A DNA stretch of 64,000 nt, taken from assembly GCA_934045075.1 (NCBI GenBank), contig OW203726.1, positions 21,639,488-21,703,487 of the forward strand, in the 5' to 3' direction. Within the stretch, counting starts at the first letter, position 1, and every line of letters begins with the position of its first letter. Shown here piece by piece: positions 1-10,893 of the stretch. The translations under genes were made by a program, and so were the position numbers. The notes beneath the pieces were generated by a model. The model ran no database searches. It worked only from the letters and a program-made list of their open reading frames with translations, and was not told the origin of the DNA. Origin of the DNA: Yponomeuta sedellus. Lineage: Eukaryota > Arthropoda > Insecta > Lepidoptera > Yponomeutidae.

Positions 1-1230
1 GACGGACTGACTGACTCACTCATCAACGCCCAGCTCAATCCGTTGGACCTAGGAAGCTGAAATTTTTCACAGAGGGTCTATAGATAATGTAGGCAAGAAA
101 TAAAACGGATTTTATTAAATTCAAACCCTAAGGGGGCGAAAAGGGTTGCCAAAATTTATATGGAAGGTATAAAGATTGTAGTCTAATTAAAATAAATACT
201 CTTCAACACAATTGATTGAACACGTGTTTCGCCGTTTTTCTAAATTTAACCCTTAAGGGAGTGAACGGGGTCGCAAAAAAGTTCACGCGGACGGAGTAGC
301 GGGCAAAAGCTAGTCAAGTGTAATTTCACAGGATATTACATAAGAAATAATAATATGTACTAAGACGAGTTTATCTCTGACAGCTTATGCTATCTTAAGC
401 TTTATGATTCGTATGCCTACATCTAAACAAAAAGTGTATTCTGATAAAAGTTGCTCTAAATAAAACCTCTTCAGTTGTGTAGATACTAAAATATCACATT
501 GCACTCGTATTTAAGCAAAGTGCTTCAGTGAAAACTTCAGTTATTTCGAGGCAAGATTCTCGTTGAATCTAAACAATGGATGACACCTTTTATTGGACGA
601 TTGCCATCCAGCCAGATATTCTTAGGCTTAGCCGACGCGGCAATAATAATTTGATGACTCACTTTATACAGGGTGTTAAAATAGCTGTGTCAAAACAACT
701 TAAATAAGACAATTTTATTCTTAAAACTTTGCCTTTGAAAATAAATATGTCATGATGATCGTGGTAAGGAGGAAATCGTCTCAGCCTACCCATCTGGGAT
801 ACAGGCGTGAGTTATACATCCTTTTTTGTAACATCCTCCAGGATAGGGCTTTTTTAGATTATTACAAAATAAAATTTAATTCAATTCATTTAAAAACTAT
901 CTTCAAAATAAATACAAAATGTTTACTAAAATCGTAATTCTCAATTCAATTTCAGAATTAATAGATTATTGTGCTAAAAAATAACAAGTTGTGGGATGTG
1001 CAGTATATTTTATAACGTTACTTAATTTAGTTTCTTTGAATTTGTTTAACTTTGGGGTGCAGAGGATAGTCGGTCGTAGTATGTGAATCAAACTCCATCG
1101 GAGCAATGTCATAAGCATATAAGACTGTAACTCTTTAATATTACTTTAAAGAAGGCTTCTGTAATGTTCTGTATAAACATGTTTTGTTTGAATAAAGACA
1201 TTAATATCTATACTATTTTTATTTTTTATT
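1..1230. other. intron-like or flanking DNA, no gene seen
   Basis: AT-rich sequence with no supportable reading frame. A short fragment around 765-815 (CAGCCTACCCATCTGGGATACAGG) belongs to a dispersed family also seen near 23.6, 31.7 and 63.6 kb. Around 669-680 a TACAGGGTGT motif matches the terminus of the foldback MITE at 35618. The next downstream exon of the host gene is not here, so it must lie left of the window. Confidence 0.6.
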
Positions 1231-1234
1231 TTTA

Positions 1235-1335
1235 GTGCACTAACCCGTGCTAAGGACAATTTTAAAAACCTATTTAGAGGCTAAAAATTCCACCCATGCC
1301 GGGATTCGAATCCGCGACCTCTGGCTATCCGTGCC
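1235..1335 (-). repeat. tRNA-derived SINE family 1, partial
   Basis: On the minus strand a tRNA-like T-arm (GGATTCGAATCCCGGCATGGG) is followed by the family body, which contains GCCTCTAAATAGG, and a tail ending near GCACGGGTTAGTGCA. The same body occurs at 8.5, 10.6, 33.8, 42.6 and 54.1 kb. The A-box end is missing, so it is a truncated copy. Confidence 0.75.
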
Positions 1336-1414
1336 ACGTCCGGGTTGGTGGCCACGTCCGGGTTGGTAATTGGACATAGGTACTATTGTGGTTAAAAATA
1401 AGGGCAATATTCAC

Positions 1415-1527
1415 CTGTACTTTCAGACCCATGCACGTCGGGACAGGCCTGGTAGTTGAGAAGCAGTCTAGAGTCTTCTGTACAGCTTTCTATTGACGAC
1501 ACTGGACTCTTGCAGTCGCCGTGACCT
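1415..1527 (-). CDS. host gene exon D (113 nt), conserved Cys-rich insect protein
   Basis: Fourth recognisable exon of the gene described at 4958-5096. The acceptor reads CCGTTCCAG and the donor ACAG/GTGAAT. The exon enters with one base that completes an Arg codon with exon C and leaves with one base over. It codes 37 full residues with motifs GHGDCKSPVSS and SIESCTEDSRLLLNYQACPD, holding three cysteines. From memory, this block follows the sequence of exon C in one-copy insect proteins annotated with DUF704x domains. The following exon is not in the window. Confidence 0.85.
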
Positions 1528-1751
1528 CTGGAACGGAGATTTAAAACAATGAATAACTTAGGAAACATGGTTTTACCTATTTCAGTTCTACGAGTATATA
1601 GATAAAATTGAAAAAATGGTTTATAATCCCGTATAACCATTATTATTATTAAAATTCTTTATTGCACCAAGGAACATATTGTGCAATAGGCGGGCTTAAT
1701 ACTAATTTGTATTTTAATCTAGCCAACCAATGGGTGACGGGAAAACAAGGA

Positions 1752-2010
1752 CAATGGCCTTTGCATCTTCGTAATGAGATGACTTAAACAGTGTCCAGTG
1801 GCACCCTCACTCATACCAAATGGGTGAAGGGACCACCCGGACGCTGCAGTGCCTGGGACATTATTTTTGTTTAGATAGTGTGGGCTTGCCTAGCACCTAT
1901 ACCTTCCTAACAGCTTCGCCGGCCTAGCCCACAAGAAAGACTAGTTAATACGTGCAGAGCCAACCAAGCCGCGGGTTTCCTTGCGATGTTTTCCTTCACA
2001 GTTAGCATGA
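1752..2010 (-). repeat. composite SINE (families 4/5), tail part
   Basis: Minus-strand copy of the 3' two thirds of the composite SINE whose full form is at 49829-50228. Shared blocks are GCTGTTAGGAAGGTATAGGT, the GCGTCC and GGGTGAAGGGACC region and the terminal GATGCAAAGGCC. It lies in the intron between host exons C and D. Confidence 0.7.
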
Positions 2011-2177
2011 CCCCATAGTACCACATAGAAAGTAAATAATACGAAAACATTATCTGTTTCAATACTATGTAGACAGAGTGCATTTCAAGCAGAGCATTAC
2101 CTTTACCACATATGAACATATGCATTAATATGTACCTACGTACCTCCTACAATACGATCCATCAATAAGTCCATAAT

Positions 2178-2260
2178 CATCCAATGCTGGCCAAAGGCCT
2201 CCCCAAGGCACGCCGCTGCATTCCATCCTCAGATATCCTCAACCAGCTACTACCAGCAAG
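2178..2260 (-). repeat. LINE 3'-end remnant
   Basis: The plus strand reads CCAATGCTGGCCAAAGGCCTCC followed by CATTCCATCCTCAG. This is the reverse of a decayed LINE terminus of the kind ending in ...VQQWT..*, better preserved at 4477-4895. No open frame remains. Confidence 0.5.
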
Positions 2261-2401
2261 TTGAAAAGGGTGTTGTCACGTCTACCGAACAGCCGATGAT
2301 CGATGGACTAATATACAGAGTTCTCGACTAGAGACGACTGACAACAAAATAAGCAAATGATCTCTAGTTGACAGTTGTCTATGTTGGGTGGGTTAGCTCA
2401 C

Positions 2402-2540
2402 CTGTTATAAGTGAAGGAGAAGGGTCCCTTCAGAGGGCAGTCGACTGGATCCGCGTTTTCCCTGAACATGGAGTACAGCAGGGCGTCTCCCGTGATCAGG
2501 GAGCACAGGTGGGGCAGCGCGTCGCGCCGGTGGCAGAACG
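2402..2540 (-). CDS. host gene exon C (139 nt)
   Basis: Third recognisable exon of the minus-strand gene. The acceptor is CTTTCCCCAG and the donor AACAG/GTGAGC. It begins with two bases that join the last base of exon B to make a Thr codon, then codes 45 residues and ends with AG, which pairs with the first base of exon D to give Arg. Visible motifs are FCHRRDALPHLCSLITGD, ALLYSMFREN and CPLKGPFSFTYN, with three cysteines. GC content is well above the surrounding intron. Confidence 0.88.
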
Positions 2541-2925
2541 CTGGGGAAAGAAAAGATTAGCTGTATTAGAGTCCCTTGCTTTGACTAGACTTGATTGGAC
2601 TGCCTCATAGGCCTAGCAGTAACCCGGCCGATTATTATGCCAGATGATTGAGTGCTGGTTCCATTTAGATTAGATGTATGCCAAACGCATCAGTAACAAA
2701 AAGTCCATTTCTTTCTAAGAAGTAATTAACAGTATCGCATCCGGAGTTTTAAATATTGTAATAATTTTTTTGTTGTTATTTTGTGTTTTAATTGTTTTGT
2801 GTAATTATAATAAATAAACGGGTTCTATTCTATAATTATTCTTAGTAATACGTAATAGTTCATTGTGGTAAAACAGCTCATCGGTTCTTATCTTTCGACT
2901 CGACTTCGCGAATGACAATCAATGA

Positions 2926-3125
2926 ATGGGTTGTTAATGAATGTTGTCAGTCACTCATTTATTAATTCATACATTCATTCGCGTTGCGTTCCTACTCTAT
3001 ATTTAACCCCGCGTTAGTTCACGAATGACAATCAATGAATTATGAATGAACAATGAACTATTACGCTGAACGAGAATGAATGCATGGATAAATTAATGAA
3101 TGGATGAATGAATTAATGCATGACA
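2926..3125. repeat. degenerate TGAATGAA-type simple repeat
   Basis: Imperfect repeats of AATGAATG and its complement CATTCATT, interrupted by unique sequence. It lies in the intron between exons B and C. Confidence 0.6.
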
Positions 3126-3597
3126 AGACCTTCATTTAAAGTATTCATAATGTATTCTAAGCTTACCTAAAATGATTATCATACATAACGCATTTCTTAT
3201 CTTACAATACCTTGATGTGGTGAAATAGCGCCTAAACGAAAAAATCAAGTTCATCTCCTTGATGCGAAATGGGCAATCATTTCATTGATCGTCTGAATTT
3301 ATTAATATTTATTGATCGTCTGACCCTATCAGAAAACTACACACCTAGTTGTGCACTTTTCTCACAAAAACAGAAAGTTAGATACGAATGGCTGGAAGGA
3401 GCTAATTAAATACTGACCAATTAGAAAACGTAAATTATATGGGAGTAACACTAGACCAACGATAAGATTGCGGTCGAAAAACACCTGTCTTTGGACAATG
3501 CAGCTAGTTAGAAAACGTAGAAGACAATTGTGGGAAACTATCAACACAAATATTTGCATACATAAACGTGGTTGTACAATTAGTTGTAGATACTCAC

Positions 3598-3662
3598 TTT
3601 CCTTATACTGAAGTACATTTTTATGCTTTTCATGCATCACAACACAACGATAACACCCCTTT
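3598..3662 (-). CDS. host gene exon B (65 nt)
   Basis: Short second exon of the minus-strand gene. The acceptor is TTTCTTTCCAG and the donor GGAAA/GTGAGTA. One base completes a Glu codon started in exon A, 21 residues follow, and one base is left over for exon C. It encodes GCYRCVVMHEKHKNVLQYKE, with a CxxC-like pair of cysteines. The match of phase on both sides is the main evidence that this short exon is real. Confidence 0.85.
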
Positions 3663-4476
3663 CTGGAAAGAAAAGATAGAAACAATTAGTGATAATTTAA
3701 AAAGCGAACAAAGCAATAACTAAAAGTCTTTGCAGAAGTCAGAAGGAGGAAAATTTTCTACGGTGCTAAAGTGCAAGGCTGTACCTCGCTGATTACGAAC
3801 TGGTGGAAATAAAATAGGGGCTGAAAGCACAAGCGGTTACTTACAATACGGTCAAATGCCCTCTTGCATATAATTTGTGATTAAGTACTGAAGGTCGCGC
3901 ACTTGCGCTACGATATTTTTTATTTTATGGCAGTATTTAATTTAATTTTGCCCTAGTGCGATCATTGCTTAAGAGATGCTTCAAGTTACTTTGAATATTA
4001 ACTCGAAACTACAATACTACTGCATGAAATTTAACTCGTAACTTTCTTTACAACTCATCTGCTTTTGCGTAAGATGTGTAAACACATCACTATTACCGTA
4101 TAGGTAAACACGTCACTAAAGTAAAAACCAGAAGTTCGTGGACTGCATTTGCCTAGTTATTTTGAGCTGGCTAGAATAAAAAAAGAATAGAGCAAGACCT
4201 ATGGATGTAGGTTACTATAGCAACGCCGATAATTATTTTTTCTGGCAACGTCTTATATAGCAGGATTTCACATTTTCAGCCACCCTTATTGGCGATGGCC
4301 GCCGCGCGGTACTCGGTGGAAAGTCTCGTCCACGTAAGCGGTTGCATGTGACTTACGTCGCCAGCGTAGTCTCATCCGTCCACGTGAACATCCACTATGA
4401 GCGCTTTAGAGCGCAGTGTTTCATGCACGATCTTTCCTCCAGACGCCTAATACGTTGCGCCCCATCCCATCATCAT

Positions 4477-4645
4477 TCAGCCACAAGAAGTCCACTGCTG
4501 GACATAGGCCATGGATTTCCAGAAAGACTGGTTAAAAGCGGCTTGTATACATCGTCTTCCTGCCATTTGGATGAGGTCTTCTGTCCACCTTGTGGCTGTT
4601 CGTCCTATGCTGCGCTTGCCGATATATGGTCTCCATTCGAGAACT
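4477..4645 (-). pseudogene. LINE endonuclease/RT C-terminus remnant 1
   Basis: Minus-strand translation gives a C-terminal fragment with LEWRPYIGKRSIGR, RWTEDL and AYVQQWTSCG followed by a stop and an ATGATGATG tail. This GRP..RW.DD...YVQQWT* pattern is the usual end of RT-endonuclease LINE polyproteins scattered in lepidopteran genomes. It is 5' truncated, with no RT core. Confidence 0.75.
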
Positions 4646-4719
4646 TTTACGTCCCATTAGCCGTCAGCGCTGCGTGCTATGTGCCCCGCCCATAGCAGGC
4701 ATCCATCCATCCATCCATT

Positions 4720-4895
4720 TCAGCCTATTGCAGTCCACTGCTGGACATAAGCCTCCCCCAGGGTGCGCCACAAGACCCGATCTCCCGTTTTCGCCATCCA
4801 GTCACCACCAGCCCCCTTTTTCAGGTCGTCGATCCATCTGGCCGGAGGGCGTCCTACACTACGCTCGCCGAGTCGTGGTCTCCATTCGCAGCAAT
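4720..4895 (-). pseudogene. LINE endonuclease/RT C-terminus remnant 2
   Basis: A second, related but distinct LINE 3' end lies directly next to remnant 1. It reads SVGRPPARWIDDLKK, then GDWMAKTGDRVLWRTLGEAY and VQQWTAIG before a stop, with an (ATGG)n tail at 4700-4718. It ends only about 60 bases from the donor site of host exon A, so retroposons approach the exon closely. Confidence 0.8.
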
Positions 4896-4957
4896 AGCAG
4901 GCATACTTAGAACAAAATAGTTACAAGGTAGAGTTAGAAAAAAGATGATATACTCAC

Positions 4958-5096
4958 TCATCAACAATAAGAAATTTGTCCCCCTCGGAGGAAAGGCACT
5001 TCCCTTTGTTCGAAAGGCGGTCGCCCTCGATCAGGATTGGCTGGATCACGCCGGACTGGAACCACCGGCCGTGCCACTGCGCCGGGAACAGGCAGC
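4958..5096 (-). CDS. host gene exon A (139 nt), conserved secreted Cys-rich insect protein
   Basis: Most upstream recognised exon of a minus-strand gene. The acceptor is TTTGCCCACAG and the donor TGATGA/GTGAGTA. It carries two bases of a split codon, 45 codons and GA, which completes Glu with exon B. Motifs include CLFPAQWHGRWFQSG and RLSNKGKC. Exons A to D join without a frame break into about 151 residues. The order (CLFPAQWHG.WFQSG, GCYRCVV.HEKHKNVLQYKE, CSLITGDALLYSMFRE, CTEDSRLLL.YQACPD) is one I associate with an extracellular, cysteine-rich insect protein family annotated with DUF7042-DUF7045 domains. That name is from memory. Function is unknown. The signal-peptide exon should lie to the right but was not located, and the 3' exons lie left of the window. 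Introns here are 0.87-1.3 kb and contain SINE and LINE pieces. Confidence 0.88.
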
Positions 5097-5249
5097 CTGT
5101 GGGCAAAGAGAGGGGACTGTTAGTTCATTCTTCTTCTTCTTTGGTCCCTTTACTCCTCCGTGGAGTCTGGGGCTGACACTAGGGCTTTCCATTTATCTCT
5201 GGTCATGGCTAGGGATGGTGACTCCAGCCAAGTTTTTCCCAAGTTAGTT

Positions 5250-7490
5250 CATTAGTAGTGATTAAAATGCTAACTGTACAGAGTGAATATAGTTCTTTCA
5301 GAATGACACTACAGTAGTGTTTGGGGATTATTATTTCACTTTTTTGGTTAAGAAGTCAATAATGTGAGGTTATGATAAGGGCATGTACCATAATTAAACT
5401 CACTGTGAGTTTAATTAAAGTACATTCCCGCACTCTTACACTTTCCGGATGTATATGAATAATTATGTAATAATTAAAGTAAAAATATAGAAATTTTTAA
5501 AAATATAGAAATTTAAATATAGAAAATAATAGAAATTGATAAGACTGTTAATTATATGTGCCACTACTTAGATATAGTAACCATTTCTAATTCTTTCGTC
5601 TGGTTGTGCAATAAATCTATAAGTATTTATTTTATCTCTATCTGTATTTTTATTAGTATTAATTTAATGTGAGAAGGCCTGTGCCTTAAAGTGAGAAGTT
5701 TGAAGGACACACTTTTATTTGTGTGACACTTCCTACAATGACAAAACATGCAGAATGAACATTTATCATTTTACAACCTATTCATGCTTTTTATTGACTC
5801 GCAATATTCATATATCGTTATACATTTGACGAGTCTAATAGCGATTATTTATTAGGTAAACTTTCATCAAGTAAAGTGCTGCAGCACTCCATGCAAGCAT
5901 GTGCAGCCCTGTCATCCATCAAATGCACGACGCCTCATTGTCGTGTTATCGATCCACATTCTGCAGTAATAATGATTAAGTGACCAAATTAGACTACAAT
6001 GCCGCCCGCAGCTTTGTGGACTCTACAAAGGATCCCTCACAATGATAGTGTGAAAAAACAGAAGCCCCATAAGAACAGTACTCATAAGTTGTATATATTG
6101 TTATTTATTGAGGATTTGGGGGGACGATCTCTCAACCTTCTTGACCGGATGAGAGATGACTGCTCAAGACAGGGAGGAGTGGAAGCTCATGAGGGAGGCC
6201 TTTGCCCAGCAGTGGGACACAAATACGACTGACAAAAAAAATTAAGGATACCCACAAGAGTTAGGTACACAAAAATTACATAGTGTAAAATAATAAATTC
6301 TAAAAATTAGCACTCTTACTTAAAGGTAACCACAACATGCGTCAGTAATAGGAGTGCAAAGCGTAGCAACTGTAGCAATACATTGGAGAAGGAAGTAGAT
6401 GCACAAGCAAATAAAATAATTTCAGAGTATCTAAATTATACGTGCTAGTTTATTTATTCTCACTTATAAAAAAAACCAGTCCAATAAATAAAATCCAATA
6501 CAGTTTATCGGTATATTGTTGTCTTAATTTACACTTACACACTAATGATAACATAATAAATTCTACCTTAGCTAGGTATGTGTTACCATTACACTTAATA
6601 ACACATCCTTGAAATAACACATTCAAGGATGTGTTATTAAGTGTAATGGTACTAAGTGTCTTTTTCCTACATTGATTAATTTATATAACATCTTCATTTA
6701 TTTTATTTAGGGCATAGAAAGAGGCATTGCAAATTCCAAACATACACAGACAGATTCGTTCTAAAAAGTGTCACAAAAAACGATATAAGATAAGAGATTT
6801 ATTAATTAATTTATTATAACAAAAAAATTACAACATATTCAACATACTTTATTTCAATAAACAAAGTATACTAATGAAAGACTTACTATAATTACATTTA
6901 ACAATCATAAGCAATAAATACCTCGATAGTGCACACGAGCCTCAAGTCGGCTTTCTGTATCTACGAAATCTTAAGACGACATTTGATGCTCAAATCACAT
7001 TGTGATGAATAAAAATGAACGACGATTCACAATATAAAATGGTTATCTCCGTTGATTGGTGAATTGTTACACTTTATTTGTGTGGGAATGAAGAAATATT
7101 TTTTATGAACGTGGTCGGCGTGACTATGAATTAGATTGTCTTAAAAAGTTCGTAAAGCCTATAGAAGTAACTGTGTATTCGATTGAACGACTAATATTTG
7201 TTATGCCGGTTTTCTGGAAACTTTGTGCTTCAAACTAGGAGACATAAAGTGTGTACTTTGGGCTTTGCATCTACGTCATAAGATGATTTTTACCGGACTC
7301 GGACGGGTCAGTGCTAGCTCCCCAAACGATGTACTCACTGATCTAGTATGTCTAGCGCACCCTTGGCAACAATCAGCGATCCTTACGCTGATAGGCAAAA
7401 ATGCTTTCTCCGCGATGACTTGCCATCGACACGCTAAGAAAAAGAAGTGCTGGTACTGCGCTACTGTGAATGAGACATTGTTTCTTAGAT
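5250..7490. other. gene-poor AT-rich stretch
   Basis: No supportable gene. The only clear structure is the perfect hairpin at 6585-6650, listed separately. Short open frames here lack any family signature or splice context. Confidence 0.5.
6585..6650. repeat. perfect 29-bp inverted repeat with 8-nt loop
   Basis: Left arm 6585-6613 (ACCATTACACTTAATAACAC...) and right arm 6622-6650 are exact reverse complements around the loop ATAACACA. It is not flanked by an obvious target duplication. Confidence 0.9.
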
Positions 7491-7498
7491 GGAGTAGG

Positions 7499-7686
7499 CT
7501 TGCCCGGGGGGTGTGCAGCAGCGCCCCCTGCAGTACAATTCCACCAAACTGCGATCCCCAGCCCGCATGCCCAGCGTGGGGATTATAGGCATTACCCCCA
7601 ATGATGGCACAACCTTGCTCTATGGCGCTCGTTAGGGGAGGGCTATGTCCAGCAGTGGACTAATATAGCCTGAAGAAGAAGAAGAA
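7499..7686 (+). repeat. SINE family 3 with LINE-like 3' tail
   Basis: The body runs from GCCCGGGGGGTGTGCAGCAG through CCCAGCGTGGGGATTA to GGGCTATGTCCAGCAGTGG, then a (GAA)n tail. The last block translates as GYVQQWTNIA*, the same end as the LINE remnants near 4.5 kb. The SINE therefore seems to have borrowed a LINE tail. Other copies are near 22.0, 31.9, 38.0 and 39.2 kb (minus). Confidence 0.7.
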
Positions 7687-7780
7687 GGCTTGCCCAGCAA
7701 ATATATCATTCCGACAGCTTATTCGGCCTAGCCCACAGGAAAGACTAGTCAATACGTGCGGAGTCAAGCAAGCCGCGGAA
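7687..7780 (-). repeat. composite SINE family 4/5 fragment
   Basis: Short internal piece, CGGCCTAGCCCACAGGAAAG and AATACGTGCGGAGTC, matching 1905-1975 and the reverse of 50015-50060. Confidence 0.55.
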
Positions 7781-7946
7781 TTTGTAAGCCGAAGCTTAGT
7801 CATCGCTAGTTTAGGTACGTATTGCTTAAAGACTACTTTAAATCGTAATACCTAATCAATCTTAAAATTACTTTTCTGCGAAAGATTGCTCGAGAAGCTT
7901 GAGAACTTTACAGTTTTTTAAAGCTAAGAATATTGTATTGTTAGCA

Positions 7947-8037
7947 TTAAAAAACAGCTTTATTCTGTTGTAAAAAACAGCTTTATTCTGTTGTAAAAAA
8001 CAGCTTTATTCTGTTGTAAAAAACAGCTTTATTCTGT
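7947..8037. repeat. 24-bp tandem repeat, four copies
   Basis: Four near-identical units of AAAAACAGCTTTATTCTGTT plus GTA follow one another. The last unit ends at TCTGTCTGG. Confidence 0.9.
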
Positions 8038-8179
8038 CTGGTACAACAGTAACAAAGACGAACGAGTTCAGCGATTGTTCTGAAAAATGGCATTTGTAAT
8101 CTGCGAAATTGCTGTCAGTTACTTACCTGCGGTTTCTGAAATCAAAATTCCATTAAGTATATACCTACTTATGTTGTTA

Positions 8180-8545
8180 TTTTGCCGGGCTCGAACCCCG
8201 GCTGGGGACAAAAAAAACCAGTTCTTGGATGTTGGATGATATCGTTGTTTCTGGTTCCTACGACATAGGGTTGTAACGGTGCAAACCTCTTTACACCATT
8301 TTTATTTCTTTTTCTATCTATCATTTTCAAATATTTAAATTACGTCACACATTTTTCGATTTCCCTCATTTTTCATCATTACTACTTTACCCTTCGACCA
8401 GATCTATTTACCTGCTTATCCGTTTTTATTGATTTTTTCTGCTTTATTATAAAATTACTATACAAATAAAACAACACCTGAAGTATTTCAGGGAATTCTA
8501 GTGTGGAGCCAGAAGCAATGTATGTGCCTGTATGTAAATGTTATG
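8180..8545 (+). repeat. tRNA-derived SINE family 6, interrupted copy
   Basis: The T-arm-like GGGCTCGAACCCCGGCTGGG at the left and GTGTGGAGCCAGAAGCAATG with GTATGTAAATGTTATG at the right match the contiguous copy at 45098-45310. About 200 bases of other sequence lie between. Confidence 0.6.
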
Positions 8546-8547
8546 TT

Positions 8548-8752
8548 TCAAAAACCTATTTAGAGGCTAAAAATTCCACCCATGCCGGGATTCGAACCCG
8601 CGACCTCTGGCTATCCGTGCCAGCGCTCTTTCCAACTGAGCTAATGGGCGACTCACCGGCATCAGTAAAATTTCGAACCTCTTTACAATATTCTCTGTAT
8701 TACGTACAAATAGGTTTTTAAAATTGTCCTTAGCACGGGTTAGTGCATTAAA
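8548..8752 (-). repeat. tRNA-derived SINE family 1, near full length
   Basis: The minus strand starts with a tRNA-like head, including TTAGCTCAGTTGGAAAGAGC (A-box region) and GGGTTCGAATCCCGGCATGG (B box), then the GCCTCTAAATAGG body. Flanking TTTTTAAAATTGTCC and GCACGGGTTAGTGCA occur at other copies too. Confidence 0.8.
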
Positions 8753-8953
8753 AAGAAATATAATCATTCATAGGAGCATACTGCAGTAGCTACCTATAGG
8801 CCTATGATTATGGCTCCGCAGTGGTTATATAGTTATTACCAAATTTCTTATGTTGACAATATTGTCACGTTATTTTAGTATGACTGTAACATCTCGATAT
8901 TGTCAGGCTGTTCTATATTTCTGATGCGACATTATGTGATAATTTTAATATTA

Positions 8954-9058
8954 ACCCGGACTTGGCCCCCGTGGTGGAGTATGGCCTAACCTTCCTGCGA
9001 TGCAGGAAGAGACCCGTGCCCCAACAGTGGGGACATACAAGGGTTGATAACGATAACG
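8954..9058 (+). repeat. 5S-derived SINE family 2, 3' part
   Basis: Matches the 3' body of the full-length copy at 43314-43676: CCCCCGTGGTGGAGTATGGC, CTGCGATGCAGGAAGAGACC and a GTTGATAACGATAACGAT tail. The 5S-like head is missing. Confidence 0.75.
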
Positions 9059-9158
9059 ATAATTTTAATATTATAATGTTAGCTCTTTTCTACGCCACGC
9101 TAATAAAAGCTACTCGAAATACTAATCCTGCGCAGACGAAGTTGCGGGCACCAGCGAG
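9059..9158 (+). mobile_element. Helitron 3'-end fragment
   Basis: Close match to the last 100 bases of the Helitron at 14244-14546 (TCTTTTCTACGCCACGCTAA, GCGGGCACCAGC). The terminal CTAG is changed to CGAG. It directly abuts the SINE tail. Confidence 0.7.
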
Positions 9159-9981
9159 TTAGTTATAAAACATAAGTAATCATAAGATAAGATAAGAATA
9201 TTCTTTATTATACACTGGAAAAACAACAAATACAAAACAATTGAAAACATACATTGTACAATTGGCGGCCTTATTGCCAAAAGCATTTCCTTCCAGACAA
9301 CCTTACGATGGAAAGTTACTGAAGGAAATTAGAAAGACGGGTAGCCAGATTTGAATATTGATTGAGTAGCAAATTTGAATATTTATATATACTTAAACTT
9401 AATAATAATACAAACATACATATATATCTTATTATTAAGTTCTACACAAGACAAGGAAAGTAATAACACCTATACACAAGAGGACAAAATTTTAATGACT
9501 ACACCAATAAATAAAAATAACGAACTCTGCTTTTAAAGAAAGCTGGGGAAGGAGAGCGCCACGTAATCATACATACACGAGTACCTTCAGCAGCGCGAGA
9601 AACATAACCCACGTTTGTGGTCTTAATCGGGTGAAACGAACTTCAAATTTAGTAACTAGCAGGTTTAGTTTCAGCGGTCAAATTGGGACTTAGTAAGTAT
9701 ACGAGTTCAAACTCTGAGAGGTCAAGTAATAACAGATGTAGGACGTCAATTTAACCTTTTGGCGCGAATTAGAGGTGAAAATATTTAGCGAAAATTATGC
9801 GCCAAGACTTGGTTGTCAAGGCGCTTTACGGCTTAATTGCTGGTCTTGTGAAAGCGGCTTTGAAGCAGCAGCGCAGAATATTACAAAAAAACTCAGATTC
9901 ATTAGGCAATATTCTTGATTTTAGACAAAACTTTTCTAATCTCTTCAATGGGAATATTTTGTTGAGCATACAAAATATTGA

Positions 9982-10352
9982 AGCGCTCGTTACCTAGTGG
10001 AAAAGAGTGATTGGAACCCATCACTTAGATCAAGCAATAACAGGCGCGGTCAGGTGCTGGATGGGTGCCCATCCCGGTGGGTGCCCATCCCGATGGGTGA
10101 CTACCGCTAGTGGCATTTTTTCCGAGCGCTTCCGTGTTTTGCAAGGCACGCTAACCGTTGGTGCCGGCTGCTACGTAATGGCATTCGATAAGCCATGTCA
10201 GACGCCTTATTTATAACTTCTTACAGTAAGGTTCGCCACTGTCTTACAATCCTCCACCAACCCGGACTTGGCCCCCGTGGTGGAATGTGACCTAACCTTC
10301 CTGCGATGCGATGCAGGAAGAGATCCGTGCCCCAGCAGTGGGAACAGATATC
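9982..10352 (+). repeat. 5S-derived SINE family 2, head plus body
   Basis: The head GAGTGATTGGAACCCATCAC and GGCGCGGTCAGGTGCTGGAT carries 5S-rRNA-like internal promoter sequence. Inside the head a GGTGGGTGCCCATCCC unit is repeated. The body (TTCCGTGTTTTGCAAGGCAC ... CAGGAAGAGATCC) follows. A short tandem duplication (GCGATGCGATGC) is at 10307-10318. Confidence 0.75.
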
Positions 10353-10619
10353 ACCTCACAAAATATTTACAATTTAAAACTAATATGACTAAATAATATA
10401 CTTAAGGAAAGTAAAAGTATCTTCCCTTTTTGGTAAGGTCCATGTCTTAGCGTTTTTGTCAGAAACGAGTTCAGTGAATGAACATATTATTATAGCCCTG
10501 ACGTCTGGGAGGGGGTGGAGGGTGGGGTACCCACTTTTGAGATTTTCGCTTACATTGTAAAAACAGTGCGTTAAAGAATAGAAGGGTCAATTGAAGGCTT
10601 ATAAAATTACACTATTTTT

Positions 10620-10893
10620 ATTTTTAATGCACTAACCCGTGCTAAGGAACAAATTTAAAAACCTGTTAAACCTAACTGCAAAGTAGGTAGTCGGGGCTGT
10701 AAGTAATGCAATTTGCTTAAGTCAGATGTCGCTGCCTGTACCTAATACAGAGAATATTGTAAAGAGGTTCGAAATTTCACTGATGCCGTGAGTCGCCCAT
10801 TGGCTCAATTGAGAGCGCTGGTACGGATAGCCAGAGGTTGCGGGTTCGAATCCCGGCATGGGTAAAATTTTTAGCCTCTAAATAGGTTTTTAG
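10620..10893 (+). repeat. tRNA-derived SINE family 1, long form
   Basis: This plus-strand copy includes the 5' extension seen also at 54.2 kb (AAACCTAACTGCAAAGTAGG ... TCAGATGTCGCTGCCTGTAC), then CCATTGGCTCAATTGAGAGC (A-box region), GGTTCGAATCCCGGCATGGG (B box) and GCCTCTAAATAGG. The two long copies show that the family is composite. Confidence 0.75.

Noticed and set aside
4342..4910. Plus-strand open frames near 4.3-4.9 kb
   Set aside because: They are antisense to the two LINE C-terminal remnants, whose minus-strand translation matches a known family end.
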